DNA of 64,000 nt from Sepiola atlantica (Eukaryota; Mollusca; Cephalopoda; Sepiida; Sepiolidae): assembly GCA_963556195.1 (NCBI GenBank), contig OY744531.1, positions 108,603,620 to 108,667,619 of the forward strand, written 5' to 3'. The position numbers and the translations under genes were made by a program. This document shows positions 50,170 through 63,600 of this stretch, one piece after another. The notes under the pieces are model-generated. The model was not told where the DNA came from. It did not search any database and saw only the letters and a program-made list of their open reading frames with translations. Each line of letters begins with the position of its first letter. Within the stretch, counting starts at the first letter, position 1.

Positions 50170-50560
50170 GGGGGGGGGGCATTTATAACGACAGCTAACA
50201 GAACGAAAAAGGAGTGAAAAAGCAAAACAAATAAATGTTACGAAAGGGAAGATAAGTTACTCTTCTACTAACCTGGATAAGTTTATTTGTGTTTTAATTT
50301 ATTTTAAAACGTTTTTTTTTGTTCGATTTAAAACTAGTGTTTCAACATCATGTGATCAAACATGGTGATTTTGTGTTTTCAATTTTAACATGGCGTCAAG
50401 ACTAGTTTCAAATCGAACTAAAAAACGCTTTAAACTAAGTTAAAACACAAATAAACTTATCAAGGTAGGTAGAAATGTAAGTTATCTTGCCTTTGGTAAC
50501 ATTTATTTGTTGCCTATTTGTATTTTTTTGCCCCTTTTTCGTTGTTATAAATGCCCATTT
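50170..50560. mobile_element. fold-back element, second copy
   Basis: Ends GCATTTATAACGACAGCTAA and GTTGTTATAAATGCCC mirror each other; arms share AGATAAGTTACTCTTCTACT and CTGGATAAGTTTATTTG with 21728-22300. The centre differs between the copies (here AACATGGCGTCAAGACTAG), while the outer arms are alike. Confidence 0.83.
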
Positions 50561-50600
50561 TTTTTATGGTTGCAGATGCAGAAACAAAAAAAATTTTTTT

Positions 50601-51704
50601 TATGTTGATTGCAAATCAGTAATGATTTCAATAACAACAACATTTTTATGTTGATTGCAAATCAGTAATGATTTCAATAACAACAACATTTTTATGTTGA
50701 TTGCAAATCAGTAATGATTTCAATAACAAAAACATGTTTATGTTGATTGCAAATCAGTAATGATTTCAATAACAACAACATTTTTATGTTGATTGCAAAT
50801 CAGTAATGATTTCAATAACAACAACATGTTTATGTTGATTGCAAATCAGTAATGATTTCAATAACAAAAACATGTTTATGTTGATTGCAAATCAGTAATG
50901 ATTTCAATAACAAAAACATGTTTATGTAGATTGCAAATCAGTAATGATTTCAATAACAAAAACATGTTTATGTAGATTGCAAATCAGTAATGATTTCAAT
51001 AACAAAAACATGTTTATGTTGATTGCAAATCAGTAATGATTTCAATAACAAAAACATTTTTATGTTGATTGCAAATCAGTAATGATTTCAGTAACAAAAA
51101 CATGTTTATGTTGATTGCAAATCAGTAATGATTTCAATAACAAAAACATTTTCATGTTGATTGCAAATCAGTAATGATTTTAATAACAAAAACATTTTCA
51201 TGTTGATTGCAAATCAGTAATGATTTCAATAACAAAAACATGTTTATGTTGATTGCAAATCAGTAATGATTTCAATAACAACAACATTTTTATGTTGATT
51301 GCAAATCAGTAATGATTTCAATAACAAAAACATGTTTATGTTGATTGCAAATCAGTAATGATTTCAATAACGAAAACATGTTTATGTAGATTGCAAATCA
51401 GTAATGATTTCAATAACAAAAACATGTTTATGTAGATTGCAAATCAGTAATGATTTCAATAACAAAAACATGTTTATGTTGATTGCAAATCAGTAATGAT
51501 TTCAATAACAACAACATTTTTATGTTGATTGCAAATCAGTAATGATTTCAATAACAACAACATTTTTATGTTGATTGCAAATCAGTAATGATTTCAATAA
51601 CAAAAACATTTTCATGTTGATTGCAAATCAGTAATGATTTCAATAACAAAAACATTTTCATGTTGATTGCAAATCAGTAATGATTTCAATAACAAAAACA
51701 TTTT
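50601..51704. repeat. 46-bp minisatellite, 24 copies
   Basis: The unit includes TATGTTGATTGCAAATCAGT and AATGATTTCAATAACA; 1,104 bp equals 24 units. Variants alternate ACAACATTTT, AAAACATGTT, AAAACATTTTC and TGTAGATTG. Confidence 0.97.
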
Positions 51705-52125
51705 TTGTTTCTGTATCCAAAATCGTCCTTGTTTTGGTGGGTGGTTCCGCAATAAATGTATTAGAAAGTTTTAGCCAATCATAAGGCGTCATTATCGAAA
51801 GGTCATTTTGTTTTTCAAGGAATTAAATAACTTTATTCATGAAAAATTATAGAAATTAAAAATAAGAATAGAAATGGTAATATGAGGTTCAGGGATTGGA
51901 GAAAGAATACATAAAGAACGGCCCTCATTCATTCGAATATAAATTTACAAAAAATTATTTTGATAAATGTCACTTAACTTCCACTCCTTCTCACCAAATC
52001 TATGCTGAGTAGATCCTTGAACCCCACCACACAAAAATTGAATATTATATAAATAGTGATTTTATCTGTTGTCAGTAACAATTTTTCTGTCGGTCACAAT
52101 TTTTTTTAAATGTAATAAATACGTT
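51705..52125. other. non-coding, nothing recognised
   Basis: AT-rich sequence. CAAATCTATGCTGAGTAGAT near 52000 resembles CCAATCAATGCTGAGTAAAT near 38762, so it is partly dispersed repeat. Confidence 0.4.
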
Positions 52126-52860
52126 TCAAAATATTAACTACATATTAACTAAATATTAACTACATATTAACTACTTTTTAACTAAATATTAACTACATAT
52201 TAACTACATTTTAACTACATATAAACTACATATTAACTACTTTTTAACTACATATTAACTACTTTTTAACTAAATATTAACTACATATTAACTACATTTT
52301 AACTACATATAAACTACATATTAACTACTTTTTAACTACATATTAACTACTTTTTAACTACTTTTTAACTACATATTAACTACTTTTTAACTACATATTA
52401 ACTACTTTTTAACTACTTTTTAACTACATATTAACTACTTTTTAACTACATATTAACTACTTTTTAACTACATATTAACTACTTTTTAACTACATATTAA
52501 CTACTTTTTAACTACATATTAACTACTTTTTAACTACATATTAACTACTTTTTAACTACTTTTTAACTACTTTTTAACTACTTTTTAACTACATTTTAAC
52601 TACTTTTTAACTACTTTTTAACTACATATTAACTACATATTAACTACATTTTAACTACATTTTAACTACATATTAACTACATATTAACTACTTTTTAACT
52701 ACATATTAACTACTTTTTAACTACTTATTAACTACTTTTTAACTACATATTTAACTACTTTTTAACTACATATTAACTACTTTTTAACTACATATTAACT
52801 ACTTTTTAACTAAATATTAACTACTTTTTAACTAAATATTAACTACTTTTTAACTACTTA
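52126..52860. repeat. 11-bp TATTAACTACA satellite, about 66 copies
   Basis: Units TATTAACTACA and TTTTAACTACT alternate, often as 22-bp dimers, with a few AAATATTAACT variants and one 1-bp insertion near 52748. Confidence 0.96.
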
Positions 52861-52974
52861 TAAAAATGGATTAAGGAATGAAAAATAGTTTGTTTTTACA
52901 CAACCCTATTTTGAACAAATGATGATTTAATAAATATTGCATTTTATCCAATTTTTATTCACATCACTGATTGT

Positions 52975-53180
52975 TTGTCGGTGAGCAATCATTGACGATG
53001 ATCTGTGTGAGAACTCCTAGTGAGTACAAATAATAATAGTATATAACACTAATTATATTATCATTATTTACATTTTTCGTCTCTCTCTCTCTCTCTCAAT
53101 GCTGTATGGAGAAAGGGTCACTGGATGATCAGGCTCCTCCCCCTCTTCCCCCCCCCCCATAATAATAATAATAGTCTACA
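52975..53180. repeat. dispersed repeat G, partial copy
   Basis: CGGTGAGCAATCATTGACGA, TGTGAGAACTCCTAGTGAGT and ATGCTGTATGGAGAAAGG match 55628-55830 and 57422-57548. It includes a CT microsatellite. Confidence 0.85.
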
Positions 53181-53267
53181 ACATTAATTATGTTATCATT
53201 ATTTACAATTGCTGATTCAAATAAATATTGCATTTTATCCAATTTTTTATTCACAACACTTACTACT

Positions 53268-53307
<40 letters not shown>

Positions 53308-53395
53308 CCGTATTTCTTAATTGGGAGAGTTTCCCAGCAGAGTGCTCAATTATTAATGCAAAAGTAAAATTAACTAAATAATTAATAAGAGCATG

Positions 53396-53484
53396 ATATT
53401 TATTAATATTAAATAAAGTGTTACAACAACATCCGGATCTGAAACCTTGGTCCGGATGTTGTTGTAACACTTTATTTAATATTA

Positions 53485-53492
<8 letters not shown>
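53396..53492. repeat. perfect 42-bp inverted repeat beside (AT)n
   Basis: The left arm begins ATATTTATTAATATTAAATA and ends AACAACATCCGGA; a 13-nt loop; then the exact complement, running into a (TA)n tract of about 40 bp. Confidence 0.95.
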
Positions 53493-53535
<43 letters not shown>

Positions 53536-53539
53536 TATA

Positions 53540-54280
53540 TATGCAGCTTTTTCCTGTTAATGACAATGACATTTTACAATCAAATTTAAATAGAAGAATT
53601 CACAAAATACCATAAGTTTTTTGTGGAAAAAAATTCCTCTCAAAGAACAAAGAATTTTTTAACGAGGGCATGGTTGAACATTTTTCGAAGGCCAAAGTGA
53701 TGTGTCTTTATCTCACGTTTCCTTTTTCCCTAAAAGGGAGCCTTTTATGGTTAAAACTCTCCCGGGTTTACACACCACTTACATACTTATCTCTCCCCCC
53801 CCCCCCTTTTCTCTCCGTTGCCCTTCCGTCTGTCCTAGCCCTATCCAGAGGATTCCAGGCAGCTACTGTAGGCTTAGGAAAACCCCAAGACAAGTGATAG
53901 ACACATGGAACAAGTCAACAATTGAAAGTGGATCACCTTTGTAGGGAGAAAAAAAAAGGAGGAGATACTGGATAGTTGCTAAGCTTGTCAGACTGTTTGT
54001 ACTGCCCAGAATTTGGGGTAGGCAGGCTGAAGCTAAAGTTTTATCGAAAATCTCCATTAAGATCAGTACTTTGTTTGCTTTACTGTGTCAAATAATACCA
54101 CTATTAACATATGTAGGGAAGGGGAGCTGGTTGAAAAGGTAATTGTATATCTTTATACAATATTGAATTCTAGGTAAAAAGTTTTTTTTTTAACATCATT
54201 TTTACAGTCAGTGAGATTAGGAAACTGGTGAATGATATACATGAAATTTCTATAAGTCAACAACTGAAAGGGAATCAGAC

Positions 54281-54319
<39 letters not shown>

Positions 54320-55240
54320 ATATTTTATAAATAAATATTAATTATTAATTACCTACAGACATCGATGTTTCATGCTTATGCAATCTTCAGTGCAGGAAGC
54401 TAATTCTCGACGGTCGGCGGGCACAAACTAAGATCACAAATCGCCACTGATTTGCAGTCAAGAAACTTACCCGTTGGCCACCACAAATTAGCTTGAAAGT
54501 TAGGAGGAATTTAACTTTGTAAATGCCGAGTCGGCGGGTATTTACTGCAAGCAGCGAAAAGTGATCAACAACAACAACAGCAAACTGTGTTGGATCTCGC
54601 AATGAAGCTAGTAGTACTGCTTGTTATTAAATTCACTCAGAGTGCCCAGCCTTAGTAAAGGGGGCTATACTATAATATTTTATTAATAAATACATATATA
54701 TATATATATATGAAAATTTATAGCTAAAAAGTAACTTTTAGAGAATTGGACCTATTGTGAGGTGAGGAAAGCTCAATATACTGGATAGAGCAAAAATATG
54801 AAAAGCCTGGCTTAAGGAATGAAAGAGAAGAAGAAATATTTTTATTCACTAAATGCTTCTTGTTCTGAACAACTGAAGATATTGATTTGCTTCCATTTGC
54901 AAGTCTAATTATTTTTCATTGACTCATCATGTATATATATATATATATATATACAATATAAGGAGCAGGAGAATAAAGATATGAGATATACATGTAGAGT
55001 AAAACCTATCATGAAGAGTTGATGCTTAATATACAAGATAGAGCAATTATTTAAACATTTCTCTTATTTAAAACCCCTTGTTTTGAACAACTGATGACTT
55101 AATAGAGATTGTATCGGACACAATTTGTATTCTCATCCTTTACTTGGAGATGACGGTGGTCAAGTGGATAACGACCCAGACTGATGACCTGGGTGTGCCA
55201 GGCTCGAATCTAGTCAGTTCCATAATATCACTTTCACTTA
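53540..55240. other. non-coding with TA tracts and a tRNA-like segment
   Basis: TA tracts lie at 54285-54315, 54690-54710 and 54930-54952. At 55150-55225, GTGGTCAAGTGGATAACGAC (A-box-like) and CCAGGCTCGAATCTAG (B-box-like) suggest a tRNA-derived SINE head. No DHTKD1 N-terminal exon was found here. Confidence 0.4.
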
Positions 55241-55249
55241 GGGAACACG

Positions 55250-55830
55250 ACAACACGAACCAAGGAACAGAAACTGCAAGAAACATCACTTTATAATCCC
55301 CGCCCCCTCCAATAAATTACACCGGTCTCAGCTAATAACAAACAAAAATGAACCAAGGAACAGAAATTACAAGAAACACCATAAAAAAAAAACAATGGTG
55401 CCGGCCTAGGCTTACAAAATATTTGTAGAGGGTCAAGGAGGATGAGAAGACCGAGGAGGGACAGCACAAACCAGACCTCCACTGGAAAAGTGCAGAGAAT
55501 GCTGGAACCTTGGGGAGGCTTATTGCCACCCAAATCCCAGAGAAGACCAATGGTCCTTACTAGCGAGAAATCAATGGTAAACGGCTGTTGCCACTCAGAC
55601 TCCAGGAAGTACCACTGGTTGTTTTCGGTGAGCAATCACTGACGATGATCTGTGTGAGAACTCCTAGTGAGTACAAATAATAATAATCATAATAATAGTA
55701 TACAATACTAATTATATTATCATTATTTACATTTTTCGTCTGTCTCTCTCTCTCTCACAATGCTGTATGGAGAAAGGACCACTGGATGATCAGGCTCCTC
55801 CTCCTCTTCTTCCTCCTCCCCATCATCATA
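55250..55830. repeat. composite dispersed repeat F+G, left copy
   Basis: It shares with 56958-57548 the segments AATAAATTACACCGGTCTCA, GGTCAAGGAGGATGAGAAGA, GGGACAGCACAAACCAGACC, AATCCCAGAGAAGACCAATG and GAGAACTCCTAGT. A 114-codon frame on the - strand inside it has no recognisable domain. Confidence 0.88.
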
Positions 55831-55837
55831 ATCATAA

Positions 55838-56864
55838 TCTAATATATAAAGTAGAGACGTTTTTCCCTTGTACCTTCTCGGGGAATAGGAAAATAACCAC
55901 ATGCATCACGAGCTACTGAACTCACAATTACATTGCACTTATTCACTCGAGCGTGTTTTAGTATATCTCTTATTCTTCTTTCGAAACTAACACTGAATAT
56001 TACATCTGGCCCGGCCGCCACGACTCTCCGAAATACCAACTCCATATAGGTGGTAGTAAAAACTTTTCTCCCTAACAATTCTGTACTGTGACTACACTCA
56101 TCGACACCGGGAACTAATAAACACAGTATAATTTTCATAAAGCACCCATTGTTGTTTCATATTTGTCTGGCATTATTTTACTACATAATATTAAGCAATA
56201 CGCAAAAACTTAACAACCGCTCCCTTACACTCCGATGATTATTCGCGAATATCAGATTACGTTCTATCTAATTCTACCTTCTACATTTAAATTCATTCCG
56301 GAATTAAGCGAATGAAATTAACGAACACAGTTCCTACAACATTTATTGATTCAACATGGTGGCTAAAATTTCTTGATCGAATCGACTTCCTATTTAATTC
56401 AATAAGCACCAAGATACTGGTAGACGCGGATACATTTACATTTTCAAAATCATACACCTTAAACACGCATATTATCGAAAAATTGCCCAAATGAAATTAC
56501 TTCATCAAAAAATGACCTACACCGTGTCATTGTTGAAGTTTCCATTTCGTCGGCAGAATGTAAATGTTAACATAACACGCATGTCAATAAACACCCATAG
56601 CGTTATTAGCCTATTTACACAATTATACTTTTAATTCGTAACCGTGGCGCATTGGGTAAGAAGGGAGATTTAATGATCGACAGTTTGCAGCGTTCGATCC
56701 CATTCTACTCTGCCACTTTTTCTTTTTTTTTAATTTCAAACATTTGCCAACACGGTATAGGTGGTGGGGGTGGAGAAAGAACTATAGGCCGTTTTTTTTT
56801 ATTCAGCGTCATGCAATAGGTACTAATTTCTCCCGTGCAATGCCGGGGCGACGGGTTCCGCTAG
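55838..56864 (+). mobile_element. non-autonomous Helitron, 1,027 bp
   Basis: The 5' end TCTAATATATAAAGTAGAGA follows a host A. The 3' end has the palindromic stretch CCCGTGCAATGCCGGGGCGACG followed by GGTTCCGCTAG and a host T. This is the canonical TC...CTAG insertion between A and T, with a GC-rich 3' hairpin. No Rep/helicase is encoded. Inside, near 56645-56715, GTGGCGCATTGGGTAAG and GCGTTCGATCCC resemble tRNA A- and B-boxes, so a captured tRNA-like sequence may be present. Confidence 0.8.
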
Positions 56865-56957
56865 TAATAATAATAAAAATCATTGAATGCGGAAACCAAC
56901 CCGCATAAGCTACGAAGGGTCACACGGAATCTACTACAGGAAGAAAATAAAACCACC

Positions 56958-57548
56958 GAAAGAACACATCACAAACAAAGAAACAGAAAATGCAAGAAAC
57001 ATCACTTTATAAGCTCCCCCTCCCCCCCAATAAATTACACCGACCTCAACTGACACGACACAAAAATGAACCAATGAACAGAAATAGCAAGAAACACCAC
57101 CAGCCCCCCCCCCCCAAAAATGGTACCAGCCTAGGCTGACAACAAACAAAATATTTGCATAGGGTCAAGGAGGATGAGAAGACCGAGGAGGGACAGCACA
57201 AACCAGACCTCCACTGGAAGTGCAGAGAATGCTGGGACCTTGGAGAGGGTTATTGCCACCCAAATCCCAGAGAAGACCAATGGTCCTTACCAGCGAGAAA
57301 TCAATGGTAAACGGCTGTTGTGATACTGCAAGTTTATTTGCGGTGGCTATCGAAAAGAGGTGGAAAATAATGGAAATCTGGGGAGACTTGTCACTCAGAC
57401 ACCAGGGAATACCGCCGATTGTCGGTGAGCCATCACTGATGACCTGTGTGAGAACTCCTAGTAATAATAGTATACAACACTAATTATGTTATCATCATTT
57501 ACATATTTCGTCTCTCTCTCAAAGCTGCATGGAGAAAAGGCCACTGTA
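56958..57548. repeat. composite dispersed repeat F+G, right copy
   Basis: The counterpart of 55250-55830, with a few extra bases (GTGATACTGCAAGTTTATTT region) absent from the left copy. Between the two lies the Helitron. Confidence 0.88.
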
Positions 57549-57619
57549 GTGTCAAATAACAGATATACACACAAATGTTGAAGGTACTTTAATATACTGT
57601 CTTGTTCCAGGAATCATTC

Positions 57620-60600
57620 AGGCTCAGTCATAAGTCAAGGGTATTTCTTTTATGGTTGGAAGAAAGCATTTTACATAGGCTCAGTCATAAGTCAAGGGTA
57701 TTTCTTTTATGGTTGGAAGAAAGCATTTTACATAGGCTCATCTATAAGTCAAGGGTATTTCTTTTATGGTTGGAAGAAAGCATTTTACATAGGCTCATCC
57801 ATAAGTCAAGGGTATTTCTTTTATGGTTGGAAGAAAGCATTTTACATAGGCTCATCCATAAGTCAAGGGTATTTCTTTTATGGTTGGAAGAAAGCATTTT
57901 ACATAGGCTCATCCATAAGTCAAGGGTATTTCTTTTATGGTTGGAAGAAAGCATTTTACATAGGCTCATCCATAAGTCAAGGGTATTTCTTTTATGGTTG
58001 GAAGAAAGCATTTTACATAGGCTCATCCATAAGTCAAGGGTATTTCTTTTATGGTTGGAAGAAAGCATTTTACATAGGCTCATCTATAAGTCAAGGGTAT
58101 TTCTTTTATGGTTGGAAGAAAGCATTTTACATAGGCTCATCCATAAGTCAAGGGTATTTCTTTTATGGTTGGAAGAAAGCATTTTACATAGGCTCATCCA
58201 TAAGTCAAGGGTATTTCTTTTATGGTTGGAAGAAAGCATTTTACATAGGCTCATCTATAAGTCAAGGGTATTTCTTTGATGGTTGGAAGAAAGCATTTTA
58301 CATAGGCTCATCCATAAGTCAAGGGTATTTCTTTGATGGTTAGAAGAAAGCATTTTACATAGGCTCATCCATAAGTCAAGGGTATTTCTTTTATGGTTGG
58401 AAGAAAGCATTTTACATAGGCTCATCCATAAGTCAAGGGTATTTCTTTTATGGTTGGAAGAAAGCATTTTACAGCGGCTCATCCATAAGTCAAGGGTATT
58501 TCTTTGATGGTTGGAAGAAAGCATTTTACATAGGCTCATCCATAAGTCAAGGGTATTTCTTTTATGGTTGGAAGAAAGCATTTTACATAGGCTCATCCAT
58601 AAGTCAAGGGTATTTCTTTTATGGTTGGAAGAAAGCATTTTACATAGGCTCAGTCATAAGTCAAGGGTATTTCTTTTATGGTTGGAAGAAAGCATTTTAC
58701 ATAGGCTCAGTCATAAGTCAAGGGTATTTCTTTTATGGTTGGAAGAAAGCATTTTACATAGGCTCAGTCATAAGTCAAGGGTATTTCTTTTATGGTTGGA
58801 AGAAAGCATTTTACATAGGCTCATCCATAAGTCAAGGGTATTTCTTTTATGGTTGGAAGAAAGCATTTTACATAGGCTCAGTCATAAGTCAAGGGTATTT
58901 CTTTTATGGTTGGAAGAAAGCATTTTACATAGGCTCAGTCATAAGTCAAGGGTATTTCTTTTATGGTTGGAAGAAAGCATTTTACATAGGCTCAGTCATA
59001 AGTCAAGGGTATTTCTTTTATGGTTGGAAGAAAGCATTTTACATAGGCTCAGTCATAAGTCAAGGGTATTTCTTTTATGGTTGGAAGAAAGCATTTTACA
59101 TAGGCTCAGTCATAAGTCAAGGGTATTTCTTTTATGGTTGGAAGAAAGCATTTTACATAGGCTCAGTCATAAGTCAAGGGTATTTCTTTTATGGTTGGAA
59201 GAAAGAATTTTACATAGGCTCAGTCATAAGTCAAGGGTATTTCTTTTATGGTTGGAAGAAAGCATTTTACATAGGCTCAGTCATAAGTCAAGGGTATTTC
59301 TTTTATGGTTGGAAGAAAGCATTTTACATAGGCTCAGTCATAAGTCAAGGGTATTTCTTTTATGGTTGGAAGAAAGCATTTTACATAGGCTCAGTCATAA
59401 GTCAAGGGTATTTCTTTTATGGTTGGAAGAAAGCATTTTACATAGGCTCAGTCATAAGTCAAGGGTATTTCTTTTATGGTTGGAAGAAAGCATTTTACAT
59501 AGGCTCAGTCATAAGTCAAGGGTATTTCTTTTATGGTTGGAAGAAAGCATTTTACATAGGCTCAGTCATAAGTCAAGGGTATTTCTTTTATGGTTGGAAG
59601 AAAGCATTTTACATAGGCTCAGTCATAAGTCAAGGGTATTTCTTTTATGGTTGGAAGAAAGCATTTTACATAGGCTCAGTCATAAGTCAAGGGTATTTCT
59701 TTTATGGTTGGAAGAAAGCATTTTACATATGCTCAGTCATAAGTCAAGGGTATTTCTTTTATGGTTGCAAGAAAGCATTTTACATAGGCTCAGTCATAAG
59801 GCTCAGTCATAAGTCAAGGGTATTTCTTTTATGGTTGGAAGAAAGCATTTTACATAGGCTCAGTCATAAGTCAAGGGTATTTCTTTTATGGTTGGAAGAA
59901 CGCATTTTACATAGGCTCATCCATAAGTCAAGGGTATTTCTTTTATGGTTGGAAGAAAGCATTTTACATAGGCTCAGTCATAAGTCAAGGGTATTTCTTT
60001 TATGGTTGGAAGAAAGCATTTTACATAGGCTCATCCATAAGTCAAGGGTATTTCTTTTATGGTTGGAAGAAAGCATTTTACATAGGCTCATCCATAAGTC
60101 AAGGGTATTTCTTTTATGGTTGGAAGAAAGCATTTTACATAGGCTCATCCATAAGTCAAGGGTATTTCTTTTATGGTTGGAAGAAAGCATTTTACATAGG
60201 CTCATCCATAAGTCAAGGGTATTTCTTTTATGGTTGGAAGAAAGCATTTTACATAAGCTCATCCATAAGTCAAGGGTATTTCTTTTATGGTTGGAAGAAA
60301 GCATTTTACATAGGCTCATCCATAAGTCAAGGGTATTTCTTTTATGGTTGGAAGAAAGCATTTTACATAGGCTCATCCATAAGTCAAGGGTATTTCTTTT
60401 ATGGTTGGAAGATAGCATTTTACATAGGCTCATCCATAAGTCAAGGGTATTTATTTTATGGTTGGAAAAAAGCATTTTACATAGGCTCATCCATAAGTCA
60501 AGGGTATTTATTTTATGGTTGGAAGAAAGCATTTTACATAGGCTCATCCATAAGTCAAGGGTATTTCTTTTATGGTTGGAAGAAAGCATTTTACATAGGC

Positions 60601-63600
60601 TCATCCATAAGTCAAGGGTATTTCTTTTATGGTTGGAAGAAAGCATTTTACATAGGCTCATCCATAAGTCAAGGGTATTTCTTTTATGGTTGGAAGAAAG
60701 CATTTTACATAGGCTCATCCATAAGTCAAGGGTATTTCTTTTATGGTTGGAAGAAAGCATTTTACATAGGCTCATCCATAAGTCAAGGGTATTTCTTTTA
60801 TGGTTGGAAGAAAGCATTTTACATAGGCTCATCCATAAGTCAAGGGTATTTCTTTTATGGTTGGAAGAAAGCATTTTACATAGGCTCATCCATAAGTCAA
60901 GGGTATTTCTTTTATGGTTGGAAGAAAGCATTTTACATAGGCTCATCCATAAGTCAAGGGTATTTCTTTTATGGTTGGAAGAAAGCATTTTACATAGGCT
61001 CATCCATAAGTCAAGGGTATTTCTTTTATGGTTGGCAGAAAGCATTTTACATAGGCTCATCCATAAGTCAAGGGTATTTCTTTTATGGTTGGAAGAAAGC
61101 ATTTTACATAAGCTCATCCATAAGTCAAGGGTATTTCTTTTATGGTTGGAAGAAAGCATTTTACATAGGCTCATCCATAAGTCAAGGGTATTTCTTTTAT
61201 GGTTGGAAGAAAGCATTTTACATAGGCTCATCCATAAGTCAAGGGTATTTCTTTTATGGTTGGAAGAAAGCATTTTACATAGGCTCATCCATAAGTCAAG
61301 GGTATTTCTTTTATGGTTGGAAGAAAGCATTTTACATAGGCTCATCCATAAGTCAAGGGTATTTCTTTTATGGTTGGAAGAAAGCATTTTACATAGGCTC
61401 ATCCATAAGTCAAGGGTATTTCTTTTATGGTTGGAAGAAAGCATTTTACATAGGCTCATCCATAAGTCAAGGGTATTTCTTTTATGGTTGGAAGAAAGCA
61501 TTTTACATAGGCTCATCCATAAGTCAAGGGTATTTCTTTTATGGTTGGAAGAAAGCATTTTACATAGGCTCAGTCATAAGTCAAGGGTATTTCTTTTATG
61601 GTTGGAAGAAAGCATTTTACATAGGCTCAGTCATAAGTCAAGGGTATTTCTTTTATGGTTAGGAGAAAGCATTTTACATAGGCTCAGTCATAAGTCAAGG
61701 GTATTTCTTTTATGGTTGGAAGAAAGCATTTTACATAGGCTCATCCATAAGTCAAGGGTATTTCTTTTATGGTTGGAAGAAAGCATTTTACATAGGCTCA
61801 TCCATAAGTCCAGGGTATTTATTTTATGGTTGGAAAAAAGCATTTTACATAGGCTCATCCATAAGTCAAGGGTATTTATTTTATGGTTGGAAGAAAGCAT
61901 TTTACATAGGCTCATCTATAAGTCAAGGGTATTTATTTTATGGTTGGAAGAAAGCATTTTACATAGGCTCATCCATAAGTCAAGGGTATTTATTTTATGG
62001 TTGGAAGAAAGCATTTTACATAGGCTCAGTCATAAGTCAAGGGTATTTCTTTTATGGTTGGAAGAAAGCATTTTACATAGGCTCAGTCATAAGTCAAGGG
62101 TATTTCTTTTATGGTTGGAAGAAAGCATTTTACATAGGCTCATCTATAAGTCAAGGGTATTTCTTTTATGGTTGGAAGAAAGCATTTTACATAGGCTCAT
62201 CCATAAGTCAAGGGTATTTCTTTTATGGTTGGAAGAAAGCATTTTACATAGGCTCATCCATAAGTCAAGGGTATTTCTTTTATGGTTGGAAGAAAGCATT
62301 TTACATAGGCTCATCCATAAGTCAAGGGTATTTCTTTTATGGTTGGAAGAAAGCATTTTACATAGGCTCATCCATAAGTCAAGGGTATTTCTTTTATGGT
62401 TGGAAGAAAGCATTTTACATAGGCTCATCCATAAATCAAGGGTATTTCTTTTATGGTTGGAAGAAAGCATTTTACATAGGCTCATCCATAAGTCAAGGGT
62501 ATTTCTTTTATGGTTGGAAGAAAGCATTTTACATAGGCTCATCCATAAGTCAAGGGTATTTCTTTTATGGTTGGAAGAAAGCATTTTACATAGGCTCATC
62601 CATAAGTCAAGGGTATTTCTTTTATGGTTGGAAGAAAGCATTTTACATAGGCTCATCCATAAGTCAAGGGTATTTCTTTTATGGTTGGAAGAAAGCATTT
62701 TACATAGGCTCATCCATAAGTCAAGGGTATTTCTTTTATGGTTGGAAGAAAGCATTTTACATAGGCTCAGTCATAAGTCAAGGGTATTTCTTTTATGGTT
62801 GGAAGAAAGCATTTTACATAGGCTCAGTCATAAGTCAAGGGTATTTCTTTTATGGTTAGGAGAAAGCATTTTACATAGGCTCAGTCATAAGTCAAGGGTA
62901 TTTCTTTTATGGTTGGAAGAAAGCATTTTACATAGGCTCATCCATAAGTCAAGGGTATTTCTTTTATGGTTGGAAGAAAGCATTTTACATAGGCTCATCC
63001 ATAAGTCAAGGGTATTTCTTTTATGGTTGGAAGAAAGCATTTTACATAGGCTCATCCATAAGTCAAGGGTATTTCTTTTATGGTTGGAAGAAAGCATTTT
63101 ACATAGGCTCATCCATAAGTCAAGGGTATTTCTTTTATGGTTGGAAGAAAGCATTTTACATAGGCTCATCCATAAGTCAAGGGTATTTCTTTTATGGTTG
63201 GAAGAAAGCATTTTACATAGGCTCATCTATAAGTCAAGGGTATTTCTTTTATGGTTGGAAGAAAGCATTTTACATAGGCTCATCCATAAGTCAAGGGTAT
63301 TTCTTTTATGGTTGGAAGAAAGCATTTTACATAGGCTCATCCATAAGTCAAGGGTATTTCTTTTATGGTTGGAAGAAAGCATTTTACATAGGCTCATCCA
63401 TAAGTCAAGGGTATTTCTTTTATGGTTGGAAGAAAGCATTTTACATAGGCTCATCCATAAGTCAAGGGTATTTCTTTTATGGTTGGAAGAAAGCATTTTA
63501 CATAGGCTCATCCATAAATCAAGGGTATTTCTTTTATGGTTGGAAGAAAGCATTTTACATAGGCTCATCCATAAGTCAAGGGTATTTCTTTTATGGTTGG

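Noticed and set aside
50601..51704. CRISPR-like appearance of regular arrays
   Set aside because: There are no unique spacers between repeats; units are head to tail and the genome is eukaryotic.
54387..54602. Possible N-terminal DHTKD1 exon next to a GTAAGT-like donor on the - strand
   Set aside because: The encoded sequence does not resemble the DHTKD1 N-terminal region; probably repeat-derived.
55839..56138. 99-codon - strand frame
   Set aside because: It lies within the Helitron and ends at its terminus; no similarity recognised, so not called a gene.
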